Shown here piece after piece: positions 42,361 through 55,652 of a DNA stretch of 64,000 nucleotides. Position numbers and translations under genes: made by a program. The notes beneath the pieces were generated by a model. It was given only the letters and a program-made list of their open reading frames with translations, did not search any database and was not told the DNA's origin. Numbering within the stretch: the first letter of the stretch is position 1; the number at the start of each line of letters is the position of its first letter. The DNA is from Drosophila miranda (lineage: Eukaryota > Arthropoda > Insecta > Diptera > Drosophilidae): the NCBI RefSeq assembly GCF_003369915.1, contig NW_022881614.1:19942336-20006335 (forward strand), given 5' to 3'.

Positions 42361-43392
42361 TATACCCGATACTCAAAATGAGTATTGGGGTATATTAGAT
42401 TTGTGGTAAAAGTGGATGTGTGTAACGTCCAGAAGGAATCGTTTCCGACCCCATAAAGTATATATATTCTTGATCAGCATCAATAGCCGAGTCGATTGAG
42501 CCCTATCTGTCTGTCCGTCTTTCCGTCCGTCCGTCCGTCCGTCCGTCCGTCCGTCCCCTTCAGCGCCTAGTGCTCAAAGACTATAAGAGCTAGAGCAACG
42601 ATGTTTTGGATCCAGACATCTGTGATATGTCACTGCTACAAAAATATTTCAAAACTTTGCCCCGCTCACTTCCGCCCCCACAAAGGACGAAAATCTGTGG
42701 CATACACATTTTTAAAGATACGATAAAACCAAAAACGCAGAATCGTAGAGGATGACTATATGTTCTAGAGTGTAAAATCTCAACCAGATCGTATAATTAT
42801 TATAGCCAGAATCAAGAAAACAATTTCATTCTTTCTCGCTCTGTCTCTCTCTAACACACAGGTTTCATGGTCGGCTTTGCCAATTGCAAAACATGAGTTC
42901 AAGGATCTCAGAACCTATAAGAGCCAGAGCAACCAAATTTGGTATCCACACTCCTGTGATATCGGACCTTGACCGTTTCGTGTCCAAATTTCGCCACACC
43001 CCCTTCCGCCCCCGCAAAGGACGAAAATCTGGGGCATCCACAAATCTCAGAGACTATTAAGGCTAGAGTAACCAAATTTAGTATCCGCACTTCTGTTAGA
43101 TCTCACTATAAAACGTATATCTCAGAATTTCGCCCCACCCCATTTCGCCCCCACAAAGGACGAAAATCTGTTGCATCCACAATATTACACATTCGAGAAA
43201 ACTAAAAACGCAGAATCATAGATAATGACTATATCTATCAGATTGCTGAATCTGGATCAGATCGGATCATTTTTGTAGCCAAAAGCAAGAAATCAATTTG
43301 CAGTGGCCACGCAGCGCCCGACGTCGGGTATAACTGTAGAGTTGCGGCGTACGCAGCAACTCCCAACGTTCCCCCTCGTTTTTTCTGTTTTT
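42361..43392 (+). repeat. INE-1/Helentron-like monomer M7
   Basis: Right part shortened: GCCCGACGTC joins directly to GGGTATAACTG (about 43327), removing the second CT-rich run and the GTCTGCCG region. Confidence 0.75.
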
Positions 43393-44525
43393 TATACCCG
43401 ATACTCAAAATGAGTATTGGGGTATATTAGATTTGTGGTAAAAGTGGATGTGTGTAACGTCCAGAAGGAATCGTTTCCGACCCCATAAAGTATATATATT
43501 CTTGATCAGCATCAATAGCCGAGTCGATTGGGCCCTGTCTGTCTGTCTGTCTGTCCGTCTGTCCGTCTGTCCGTCCGTCCGTCTGTCCGTCCCCTTCAGC
43601 GCCTAGTGCTCAAAGACTATAAGAGCTAGAGCAACGATGTTTTGGATCCAGACTTCTGTGATATGTCACTGCTACAAAAATATTTCAAAACTTCGCCCCG
43701 CCCACTTCCGCCCCCACAAAAGACGAAAATCTGTGGCATCCACATTTTTAAAGATACGATAAAACCAAAAACGCAGAATCGTAGTGGATGACTATGTGTT
43801 CTAGAGTGTAAAATCTCAACCAGATCGTATAATTATTATAGCCAGAATCAAGAAAACAATTTCATTCTTTCTCGCTCTGTCTCTCTCTAACACACAGGTT
43901 TCATGGTCGGCTTTGCCAATTGCAAAATATGAGTTCAAGGATCTCAGAACCTATAAGATCCAGAGCAACCAAATTTGGTATCCACACTCCTGTGATATCG
44001 GACCTTGACCGTTTCGTGTCCAAATTTCGCCACCCCCCTTCCGCCCCCGCAAAGGACGAAAATCTGGGGCATCCACAAATCTCAGAGACTATTAAGGCTA
44101 GAGTAACCAAATTTAGTATCCGCACTTCTGTTAGATCTCACTATAAAACGTATATCTCAGAATTTCGCCCCACCCCCTTCCGCCCCCACAAAGGACGAAA
44201 ATCTGTTGCATCCACAATATTGCACATTCGAGAAAACTAAAAACGCAGAATCATAGATAATGACTATATCTATCAGATTGCTGAATCTGGATCAGATCGG
44301 ATCATTTTTGTAGCCAAAAGCAAGAAATCAATTTGCAGTGGCCACGCAGCGCCCGACGTCACGCTCAGACTGATTTTCTGTCTCTCTCGCACGCACTCCT
44401 TGTCGTGTCGTTTAATATTAGCGGCGTCTGCCGGAGGAGAGCCATACTGACTTAGTATCGGGTATAACTGTAGAGTTGCGGTGTCCGCAGCAACTCACAA
44501 CGTTCCCCCTCGTTTTTTCTGTTTT
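43393..44525 (+). repeat. INE-1/Helentron-like monomer M8
   Basis: Full-length, GTCT-rich microsatellite start. The junction to the previous monomer carries an extra TTTTCTG. Confidence 0.75.
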
Positions 44526-44719
44526 TATACCCGATACTCAAAATGAGTATTGGGGTATATTAGATTTGTGGTAGAAGTGGATGTGTGTAACGTCCAGAAG
44601 GAATCGTTTCCGACCCCATAAAGTATATATATTCTTGATCAGCATCAATAGCCGAGTCGATTGAGCCCTGTCTGTCTGTCCGTCTGTCCGTCCGTCCGTC
44701 CGTCCGTCCGTCCGTCCGT
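44526..44719 (+). repeat. INE-1/Helentron-like monomer M9, truncated
   Basis: Ends inside the GTCC microsatellite, where it meets the right end of reverse monomer R3 (inversion breakpoint). Confidence 0.8.
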
Positions 44720-45863
44720 GAGGAACGTTGTGAGTTGCTGCGTACACCGCAACTCTACAGTTATACCCGATACTAAGTCAGTATGGCTCTCCTGCGGCAG
44801 ACGCCGCTAAATTGAACCACACGACAAAGAGTGCGTGCGAGAGAGACAGAAAATCAGTCTGAGTGTGAAGTCGGGCGCTGCGTGGCCACTGCAAATTGAT
44901 TTCTTGCTTTTGGCTACAAAAATGATCCGATCTGATCCAGATTCAGCAATCTGATAGATATGGTCATTATCTATGATTCTGCGTTTTTAGTTTTCTTGAA
45001 TGTGCAATATTGTGGATGCAACAGATTTTCGTCCTTTGTGGGGGCGAAAGGGGGTGGGGCGAAATTCTGAGATATACGTTTTATAGTGAGATCTAACAGA
45101 AGTGCGGATACTAAATTTGGTTACTCTAGCCTTAATAGTCTCTGAGATTTGTGGATGCCCCAGATTTTCGTCCTTTGCGGGGGCGGAAGGGGGTGTGGCG
45201 AAATTTGGACACGAAACGGTCAAGGTCCGATATCACAGGAGTGTGGATACCAAATTTGGTTGCTCTGGATCTTATAGGTTTTGAGATCCATGAACTCATA
45301 TTTTGCAATTGGCAAAGCCGACCATGAAACCTGTGTGTTAGAGAGAGACAGAGCGAGAAAGAATGAAATTGTTTTCTTCATTTTGACTATAATAATTATA
45401 CGATCTGGTTGAGATTTTACACTCTAGAACATATAGTCATTCTCTACGATTCTGCGTTTTTGGTTTTATCGTATCTTTAAAAATGTGGATGCCACAGATT
45501 TTCGTCCTTTGTGGGGGCGGAAGTGGGCGGGGCAAAGTTTTGAAATATTTTTGTAGCAGTGACATATCACAGATGTCTGGATCCAAAACATCGTTGCTCT
45601 AGCTCTTATAGTCTTTGAGCACTAGGCGCTGAAGGGGACGGACGGACGGACGGACGGACGGACGGACGGACGGACGGACGGACGGACGGACGGACGGACG
45701 GACAGACGGACAGACAGACAGGGCTCAATCGACTCGGCTATTGATGCTGATCAAGAATATATATACTTTATGGGGTCGGAAACGATTCCTTCTGGACGTT
45801 ACACACATCCACTTTTACCACAAATCTAATATACCCCAATACTCATTTTGAGTATCGGGTATA
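44720..45863 (-). repeat. INE-1/Helentron-like monomer R3, reverse
   Basis: Full-length on the minus strand. It has the longest GTCC microsatellite in the window (about 45637-45710 on the plus strand as GGAC units). Confidence 0.78.
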
Positions 45864-45996
45864 AAAAGGTATAAATACTGGGATCCACAAAAGGGAACAT
45901 TTGGAAAAGTACCAAGAAGGGATATTGGTCTCCCTATGTTACACAACTTTGCCGCCTCAATTCAAGTTAAAAGGTAAACGAAGGAGAGCGGGTTTT
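45864..45996 (+). repeat. Block C3 (125-bp core between head-to-head monomers)
   Basis: Third copy of the C core, again between a reverse and a forward monomer. Confidence 0.8.
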
Positions 45997-47135
45997 TATA
46001 CCCGATACTCAAAATGAGTATTGGGGTATATTAGATTTGTGGTATTAGATTTGTGGTAAAAGTGGATGTGTGTAACGTCCAGAAGGAAACGTTTCCGACC
46101 CCATAAAGTATATATATTCTTGATCAGCATCAATAGCCGAGTCGATTGAGCCCTGTCTGTCTGTCCGTCTGTCCGTCCGTCCGTCCGTCCGTCCGTCCGT
46201 CCGTCCTCTTCAGCGCCTAGTGCTCAAAGACTATAAGAGCTAGAGCAACGATGTTTTGGATGCAGACATCTGTCATATGTCACTGCTACAAAAATATTTC
46301 AAAACCCTGCCCCGCCCACTTCCGCCCCCACAAAGGACGAAAATCTGTGGCATGCACATTTTTAAAGATACGATAAAACCAAAAACGCAGAATCGTAAAG
46401 GATGACTATCTAGAGTGTAAAATCTCAACCAGATCGTATAATTATTATAGCCAGAATCAAGAAAACAATTTCATTCTTTCTCGCTCTGTCTCTCTCTAAC
46501 ACACAGGTTTCATGGTCGGCTTTGCCAATTGCAAAATATGAGTTCAAGGATCTCAGAACCTATAAGATCCAGAGCAACCAAATTTGGTATCCACACTCCT
46601 GTGATATCGGACCTTGACCGTTTCGTGTCCAAATTTCGCCACACCCCCTTCCGCCCCCGCAAAGGACGAAAATCTGGGGCATCCACAAATCTCAGAGACT
46701 ATTAAGGCTAGAGTAAACAAATTTGGTATCCGCACTTCTGTTAGATCTCACTATAAAACGTATATCTCAGAATTTCGCCCCACCCCCTTCCGCCCCCACA
46801 AAGGACGAAAATCTGTTGCATCCACAATATTGCACATTCGAGAAAACTAAAAACGCAGAATCATAGATAATGACTATATCTATCAGATTGCTGAATCTGG
46901 ATCAGATCGGATCATTTTTGTAGCCAAAAGCAAGAAATCAATTTGCAGTGGCCACGCAGCGCCCGACGTCACGCTCAGACTGATTTTCTGTCTCTCTCGC
47001 ACGCACTCTTTGTCGTGTGGTTCAATTTAGCGGCGTCTGCCGCAGGAGAGCCATACTGACTTAGTATCGGGTATAACTGTAGAGTTGCGGTGTACGCAGT
47101 AACTCACAACGTTCCCCCTCGTTTTTTCTGTTTTT
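45997..47135 (+). repeat. INE-1/Helentron-like monomer M10
   Basis: Full-length, with the local TTAGATTTGTGGTA duplication also in M5. Right half resembles M19 and M23. Confidence 0.75.
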
Positions 47136-48160
47136 TATACCCGATACTCAAAATGAGTATTGGGGTATATTAGATTTGTGGTAAAAGTGGATGTGTGTAA
47201 CGTCCAGAAGGAATCGTTTCCGACCCCATAAAGTATATATATTCTTGATCAGCATCAATAGCCGAGTCGATTGAGCCCTGTCTGTCTGTCCGTCTGTCCG
47301 TCCGTCCGTCCGTCCGTCCCCTTCAGCGCCTAGTGCTCAAAGACTATAAGATCTAGAGCAGCGATGTTTTGGATCCAGACTTCTGTGATATGTCACTGCT
47401 ACAAAAATATTTCAAAACTTCGCCCCGCCCACTTCCGCCCCACAAAAGACGAAAATCTGTGGCATCCACATTTTTAAAGATACGATAAAACCAAAAACGC
47501 AGAATCGTAGAGGATGACCATATGTTCTAGAGTGTAAAATCTCAACCAGATAGTATAATTATTATAGCCAGAATCAAGAAAACAATTTCATTCTTTCTCG
47601 CTCTGTCTCTCTCTAACACAGAGGTTTCATGGTCGGCTTTGCCAATTGCAAAATATGAGTTCAAGGATCTCAGAACCTATAAGAGCCAGAGCAACCAAAT
47701 TTGGTATCCACACTCCTGTGATATCGGACCTTGACCGTTTCGTGTCCAAATTTCGCCACACTCCCTTCCGCCCCCGCAAAGGACGAAAATCTGGGGCATC
47801 CACAAATCTCAGAGACTATTAAGGCTAGAGTAACCAAATTTGGTATCCGCACTTCTGTTAGATCTCACTATAAAACGTGTATCTCAGAATTTCGCCCCAC
47901 CCTTTTCCGCCCCCACAAAGGACGAAAATCTGTTGCATCCACAATATTGCACATTCGAGAAAACTAACAACGCAGGATCATAGATAATGACCATATCTAT
48001 CAGATTGCTGAATCTGGATCAGATCAGATCATTTTTATAGCCAAAAGGAACAAATCAATTTGCACTGGCTACGCAGCCCCCGACGTCACGCTCAGACTGA
48101 TTTTCTGTCTCTCTCGCAGGCACTTTTTGTCGTGTGGTTCAATATTAGCGGCGTCTGCCG
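47136..48160 (+). repeat. INE-1/Helentron-like monomer M11
   Basis: Loses its right end after GCGTCTGCCG and fuses there to a monomer start lacking TATACCCGATA. The same fusion recurs at 51382 and 63853. Confidence 0.78.
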
Positions 48161-49274
48161 CTCAAAATGAGTATTGGGGTATATTAGATTTGTGGTAAAA
48201 GTGGATGTGTGTAACGTCCAAAAGGAATCGTTTCCGACCCCATAAAGTATATATATTCTTGATCAGCATCAATAGCCGAGTCGATTGAGCCCTGTCTGTC
48301 TCTCCGTCTGTCCGTCCGTCCGTCCGTCCGTCCGTCCGTCCGTCCGTCCCCTTCAGCGCCTAGTGCTCAAAGACTATAAGAGCTAGAGCAACGATGTTTT
48401 GGATCCAGACCTCTGTGATATGTCACTGCTACAAAAATATTTCAAAACTTCGCCCCGCCTACTTCCGCCCCCACAAAGGACGAAAATCTGTGGCATCCAC
48501 ATTTTGAAATATACGATAAAACCAAAAACGCAGAATCGTAGAGGATGACTATATGTTCTAGAGTGTAAAATCTCAACCAGATCGTCTAATTATTATAGCC
48601 AGAATCAAGAAAACAATTTCATTCTTTCTCGCTCTGTCTCTCTCTAACACACAGGTTTCATGGTCGGCTTTGCCAATTGCAAAACATGAGTTCAAGGATC
48701 TCAGAACCTATAAGAGCCAGAGCAACCAAATTTGGTATCCACACTCCTGTGATATCGGACCTTGACCGTTTCGTGTCCAAATTTCGCCACACCCCCTTCC
48801 GCCCCCGCAAAGGACGAAAATCTGGGGCATCCACAAATCTCAGAGACTATTAAGGCTAGAGTAACCAAATTTGGTATCCGCACTTCTGTTAGATCTCACT
48901 ATAAAACGTATATCTCAGAATTTCGCCCCACCCTTTTCCGCCCCCACAAAGGACGAAAATCTGTTGCATCCATAATATTGCACATTCGAGAAAACCAACA
49001 ACGCTGAATCATAGATAATGACCATATCTATCAGATTGCTGAATCTGGATCAGATCAGATCATTTTTATAGCCAAAAGGAACAAATCAATTTGCACTGGC
49101 TACGCAGCCCCCGCCGTCACGCTCAGACTGATTTTCTGTCTCTCTCGCACGCACTCCTTGTCGTGTCGTTTAATATTAGCGGCGTCTGCCGGAGGAGAGC
49201 CATACTGACTTAGTATCGGGTATAAATGTAGAGTTGCGGTCTCCGCAGAAACTCACAACGTTCCCCCTCGTTTT
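48161..49274 (+). repeat. INE-1/Helentron-like monomer M12
   Basis: Begins at CTCAAAATGAG (fusion start) and has the B-type right end. Followed by B2. Confidence 0.75.
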
Positions 49275-49718
49275 ATTGTAGGAAATTAATTTTTCAGATT
49301 GGCGGTTAGTACCGGCTTAAACTTCGGGCAATCGTTTGGGTACCTGTCTGAACCCCAATACGAAAGCTCGCAACAACAATTTCCCCGATATTAGGGCCTC
49401 CGCCCGCGGCAAGGGACTTATGCTCCTCGCCCAACTACAGCTCCGTACCAAAAATTCCCAGCGCTAGGCCGAGCAGCACAAAGTGGGAGGCGTAAAAGAT
49501 TGGCTCATCAGTCGCTTTGCGGGCGCGAGCCACTTATGTGTCACGGACCCGCGATATATTGGAGGCCGTCCAATTCTGCGGAAATTATTAAAGCTATGTA
49601 AACGGTCAGCCAATTTCTACCCGAAATATAGATCTGGGTCTCGACCTATTTTCGTTTCCCCATACGAAGTGCCGAGGAGTGCACAGATGTGAAGCCGGCG
49701 GCAACGACTGTCGTTTTT
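49275..49718 (+). repeat. Spacer block B2
   Basis: Second copy of the 440-bp block. Its 69-codon frame (49483-49692) is intact; differs from B1 in EVPRSAQM. Confidence 0.78.
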
Positions 49719-50829
49719 TATACCCGATACTCAAAATGAGTATTGGGGTATATTAGATTTGTGGTAAAAGTGGATGTGTGTAACGTCCAGAAGGAATCGT
49801 TTCCGACCCCATAAAGTATATATATTCTTGATCAGCATCAATAGCCGAGTCGATTGAGCCCTGTCTGTCTGTCCGTCTGTCCGTCCGTCCGTCCGTCCGT
49901 CCCCTTCAGCGCCTAGTGCTCAAAGACTATAAGAGCTAGAGCAACGATGTTTTGGATCCAGACATCTGTGATATGTCACTGCTACAAAAATATTTCAAAA
50001 CTTTGCCCCGCTCACTTCCGCCCCCACAAAGGACGAAAATCTGTGGCATCCACATTTTTAAAGATACGATAAAACCAAAAACGCAGAATCGTAGAGGATG
50101 ACTATATGTTCTAGAGTGTAAAATCTCAACCAGATCGTATAATTATTATAGCCAGAATCAAGAAAACAATTTCATTCTTTCTCGCTCTGTCTCTCTCTAA
50201 CACACAGGTTTCATGGTCGGTTTTGTCAATTGCAAAATATGAGTTCAAGGATCTCAGAACCTATAAGAGCCAGAGCAACCAAATTTGGTATCCACACTCC
50301 TGTGATATCGGACCTTGACCGTTTCGTGTCCAAATTTCGCCACACCCCCTTCCGCCCCGCAAAGGACGAAAATCTGGGGCATCCACAAATCTCAGAGACT
50401 ATTAAGGCTAGAGTAACCAAATTTGGTATCCGCACTTCTGTTAGATCTCACTATAAAACGTATGTCTCAGAATTTCGCCCCACCCCCTTCCGCCCCCACA
50501 AAGGACGAAAATCTGTTGCATCCACAATATTGCAGATTCGAGAAAACTAAAAATGCAGAATCATAGATAATGACCATATCTATCAGATTGCTGAATCTGG
50601 ATCAGATCGGATCATTTTTGTAGCCAAAAGCAAGAAATCAATTTTCAGTGGCTACGCAGCGCCCGACGTCACGCTCAGACTGATTTTCTGTCTCTCTCGC
50701 ACGCACTCTTTGTCGTGTGGTTCAATATTAGCGGCGTCTGCCGCAGGAGAGCCATACTGACTTAGTATCGGGTATAACTGTAGAGTTGCGGTGTCCGCAG
50801 CAACTCACAACGTTCCACCTCGTTTTTTT
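49719..50829 (+). repeat. INE-1/Helentron-like monomer M13
   Basis: Full-length. One C missing in internal repeat 2 (CCGCCCCGCAAAGG), shared with M21. Confidence 0.75.
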
Positions 50830-51381
50830 TATACCCGATACTCAAAATGAGTATTGGGGTATATTAGATTTGTGGTAAAAGTGGATGTGTGTAACGTCCA
50901 GAAGGAATCGTTTCCGACCCCATAAAGTATATATATTCTTGATCAGCATCAATAGCCGAGTCGATTGAGCCCTGTCTGTCTGTCCGTCTGTCCGTCCGTC
51001 CGTCTGTCCGTCCCCTTCAGCGCCTAGTGCTCAAAGACTATAAGAGCTAGAGCAACGATGTTTTGGATCCAGACTTCTGTGATATGTCACTGCTACAAGA
51101 ATATTTCAAAACTTTGCCCCGCCCACTTCCGCCCCACAAAAGACGAAAATCTGTGGCATCCACAATTTCGACGATACGAGAAAACTAAAAACGCAGAATC
51201 GTAGAAGATGACTATATCTATCAGATTGCTGAATCTGGATCAGATCAGATCATTTTTATAGCCAAAAGGAACAAATCAATTTGCACTGGCTACGCAGCCC
51301 CCGACGTCACGCTCAGACTGATTTTCTGTCTCTCTCGCACGCACTTTTTGTCGTGTGGTTCAATATTAGCGGCGTCTGCCG
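50830..51381 (+). repeat. INE-1/Helentron-like monomer M14, half-length
   Basis: 552 bp. Sequence after internal repeat 1 jumps to the region after repeat 3 (about 51165-51215). Ends in the GTCTGCCG fusion. Confidence 0.75.
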
Positions 51382-52523
51382 CTCAAAATGAGTATTGGGG
51401 TATATTAGATTTGTGGTAAAAGTGGATGTGTGTAACGTCCAAAAGGAATCGTTTCCGACCCCATAAAGTATATATATTCTTGATCAGCATCAATAGCCGA
51501 GTCGATTGAGCCCTGTCTGTCTGTCCGTCTGTCCGTCCGTCCGTCCGTCCGTCCGTCCGTCCGTCCGTCCGTCCGTCCGTACGTCCGTCCCCTTCAGCGC
51601 CTAGTGCTCAAAGACTATAAGAGCTAGAGCAACGATGTTTTGGATCCAGACCACTGTGATATGTCACTGCTACAAAAATATTTCAAAACTTCGCCCCGCC
51701 TACTTCCGCCCCCACAAAGGCCGAAAATCTGAGGCATCCACATTTTGAAATATACGATAAAACCAAAAACGCAGAATCGTAGAGGATGACTATATGTTCT
51801 AGAGTGTAAAATCTCAACCAGATCGTCTAATTATTATAGCCAGAATCAAGAAAACAATTTCATTCTTTCTCGCTCTGTCTCTCTCTAACACACAGGTTTC
51901 ATGGTCGGCTTTGCCAATTGCAAAACATGAGTTCAAGGATCTCAGAACCTATAAGAGCCAGAGCAACCAAATTTGGTATCCACACTCCTGTGATATCGGA
52001 CCTTGACCGTTTCGTGTCCAAATTTCGCAACACCCCCTTCCGCCCCCGCAAAGGACCCGCCCCGCAAAATCTGGGGCATCCACAAATCTCAGAGACTATT
52101 AAGGCTAGAGTAACCAAATTTGGTATCCGCACTTCTGTTAGATCTCACTATAAAACGTATATCTCAGAATTTCGCCCCACCCTTTTCCGCCCCCACAAAG
52201 AACGAAAATCTGTTGCATCCATAATATTGCACATTCGAGAAAACCAACAACGCTGAATCATAGATAATGACCATATCTATCAGATTGCTGAATCTGGATC
52301 AGATCAGATCATTTTTATAGCCAAAAGGAACAAATCAATTTGCACTGGCTACGCAGCCCCCGACGTCACGCTCAGACTGATTTTCTGTCTCTCTCGCACG
52401 CACTCCTTGTCGTGTCGTTTAATATTAGCGGCGTCTGCCGGAGGAGAGCCATACTGACTTAGTATCGGGTATAAATGTAGAGTTGCGGTCTCCGCAGCAA
52501 CTCACAACGTTCCCCCTCGTTTC
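51382..52523 (+). repeat. INE-1/Helentron-like monomer M15
   Basis: Starts at the fusion point. Carries a small insertion (CCCGCCCCGC) in internal repeat 2 at about 52056. Followed by B3. Confidence 0.75.
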
Positions 52524-52967
52524 ATTGTAGGAAATTAATTTTTCAGATTGGCGGTTAGTACCGGCTTAAACTTCGGGCAATCGTTTGGGTACCTGTCTGA
52601 ACCCCAATACGAAAGCTCGCAACAACAATTTCCCCGATATTAGGGCCTCCGCCCGCGGCAAGGGACTTATGCTCCTCGCCCAACTACAGCTCCGTACCAA
52701 AAATTCCCAGCGCTAGGCCGAGCAGCACAAAGTGGGAGGCGTAAAAGATTGGCTCATCAGTCGCTTTGCGGGCGCGAGCCACTTATGTGTCACGGACCCG
52801 CGATATATTGGAGGCCGTCCAATTCTGCGGAAATTATTAAAGCTATGTAAACGGTCAGCCAATTTCTACCCGAAATATAGATCTGGGTCTCGACCTATTT
52901 TCGTTTCCCCATACGAAGTGCCGAGGAGTGCCCAGATGTGAAGCCGGCGGCAACGACTGTCGTTTTT
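52524..52967 (+). repeat. Spacer block B3
   Basis: Third copy; frame intact at 52732-52941. First base differs in context (TTTCATTGTAG instead of TTTTATTGTAG). Confidence 0.78.
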
Positions 52968-54092
52968 TATACCCGATACTCAAAATGAGTATTGGGGTAT
53001 ATTAGATTTGTGGTAAAAGTGGATGTGTGTAACGTCCAAAAGGAATCGTTTCCGACCCCATAAAGTATATATATTCTTGATCAGCATCAATAGCCGAGTC
53101 GATTGAGCCCTGTCTGTCTGTCCGTCTGTCCGTCCGTCCGTCCGTCCGTCCGTCCGTCCGTCCGTCCCCTTCAGCGCCTAGTGCTCAAAGACTATAAGAG
53201 CTAGAGCAACGATGTTTTGGATCCAGACCTCTGTGATATGTCACTGCTACAAAAATATTTCAAAACTTCGCCCCGCCTACTTCCGCCCCCACAAAGGACG
53301 AAAATCTGTGGCATCCACATTTTGAAATATACGATAAAACCAAAAACGCAGAATCGTAGAGGATGACTATATGTTCTATAGTGTAAAATCTCAACCAGAT
53401 CGTCTAATTATTATAGCCAGAATCAAGAAAACAATTTCATTCTTTCTCGCTCTGTCTCTCTCTAACACACAGGTTTCATGGTCGGCTTTGCCAATTGCAA
53501 AACATGAGTTCAAGGATCTCAGAACCTATAAGAGCCAGAGCAACCAAATTTGGTATCCACACTCCTGTGATATCGGACCTTGACCGTTTCGTGTCCAAAT
53601 TTCGCCACACCCCCTTCCGCCCCCGCAAAGGACGAAAATCTGGGGCATCCACAAATCTCAGAGACTATTAAGGCTAGAGTAACCAAATTTGGTATCCGCA
53701 CTTCTGTTAGATCTTACTATAAAACGTATATCTCAGAATTTCGCCCCACCCTTTTCCGCCCCCACAAAACACGAAAATCTGTTGCATCCATAATATTGCA
53801 CATTCGAGAAAACTAACAACGCTGAATCATAGATAATGACCATATCTATCAGATTGCTGAATCTGGATCAGATCAGATCATTTTTATAGCCAAAAGGAAC
53901 AAATCAATTTGCACTGGCTACGCAGCGCCCGACGTCACTCTCAGACTGATTTTCTGTCTCTCTCGCACGCACTCCTTGTCGTGTCGTTTAATATTAGCGG
54001 CGTCTGCCGGAGGAGAGCCATACTGACTTAGTATCGGGTATAAATGTAGAGTTGCGGTCTCCGCAGCAACTCACAACGTTCCCCCTCGTTTT
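52968..54092 (+). repeat. INE-1/Helentron-like monomer M16
   Basis: Full-length, B-type right end. Stands alone between two B blocks, giving a 1.57-kb monomer-plus-B unit. Confidence 0.75.
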
Positions 54093-54536
54093 ATTGTAGG
54101 AAATTAATTTTTCAGATTGGCGGTTAGTACCGGCTTAAACTTCGGGCAATCGTTTGGGTACCTGTCTGAACCCCAATACGAAAGCTCGCAACAACAATTT
54201 CCCCGATATTAGGGCCTCCGCCCGCGGCAAGGGACTTATGCTCCTCGCCCAACTACAGCTCCGTACCAAAAATTCCCAGCGCTAGGCCGAGCAGCACAAA
54301 GTGGGAGGCGTAAAAGATTGGCTCATCAGTCGCTTTGCGGGCGCGAGCCACTTATGTGTCACGGACCCGCGATATATTGGAGGCCGTCCAATTCTGCGGA
54401 AATTATTAAAGCTATGTAAACGGTCAGCCAATTTCTACCCGAAATATAGATCTGGGTCTCGACCTATTTTCGTTTCCCCATACGAAGTGCCGAGGAGTGC
54501 CCAGATGTGAAGCCGGCGGCAACGACTGTCGTTTTT
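54093..54536 (+). repeat. Spacer block B4
   Basis: Fourth copy; frame intact at 54301-54510. Confidence 0.78.
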
Positions 54537-55652
54537 TATACCCGATACTCAAAATGAGTATTGGGGTATATTAGATTTGTGGTAAAAGTGGATGTGTGTA
54601 ACGTCCAGAAGGAATCGTTTCCGACCCCATAAAGTATATATATTCTTGATCAGCATCAATAGCCGAGTCGATTGAGCCCTGTCTGTCTGTCCGTCTGTCC
54701 GTCCGTCCGTCCGTCCGTCCGTCCCCTTCAGCGCCTAGTGCTCAAAGACTATAAGAGCTAGAGCAACGATGTTTTGGATCCAGACTTCTGTGATATGTCA
54801 CTGCTACAAAAATATTTCAAAACTTCGCCCCGCCGACTTCCGCCCCCACAAAGGACGAAAATCTGTGGCATCCACATTTTTAAAGATACGATAAAACCAA
54901 AAACGCAGAATCGGTGAGGATGACCATATCTTCTACAGTGCAAAATCTGAACCAGATCGTATAATGATTATATCCAGAATCAAGAAAACAATTTCATTCT
55001 TTCTCGCTCTGTCTCTCTCTAACACACAGGTTTCATGGTCGGTTTTGTCAATTGCAAAATATGAGTTCAAGGATCTCAGAACCTATAAGAGCCAGAGCAA
55101 CCAAATTTGGTATCCACACTCCTGTGATATCGGACCTTGACCGTTTCGTGTCCAAATTTCGCCACACCCCCTTCCGCCCCCGCAAAGGACGAAAATCTGT
55201 GGCATCCACAAATCTCAGAGACTATTAAGGCTAGAGTAACCAAATTTAGTATCCGCACTTCTGTTAGATCTCACTATAAAACGTATGTCTCAGAATTTCG
55301 CCCCACAACCTTCCGCCCCCACAAAGGACGAAAATCTGTTGCATCCACAATATTGCAGATTCGAGAAAACTAAAAATGCAGAATCATAGATAATGACCAT
55401 ATCTATCAGATTGCTGAATCTGGATCAGATCGGATCATTTTTGTAGCCAAAAGCAAGAAATCAATTTTCAGTGGCTACGCAGCGCCCGACGTCACGCTCA
55501 GACTGATTTTCTGTCTCTCTCGCACGCACTCTTTGTCGTGTGGTTCAATATTAGCGGCGTCTGCCGCAGGAGAGCCATACTGACTTAGTATCGGGTATAA
55601 CTGTAGAGTTGCGGTGTCCGCAGCAACTCACAACGTTCCACCTCGTTTTTTT
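54537..55652 (+). repeat. INE-1/Helentron-like monomer M17 (first of higher-order unit 1)
   Basis: Full-length. Shares GGTGAGGATGACC and TTATATCCAG with M21, 4,923 bp downstream. Confidence 0.78.
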
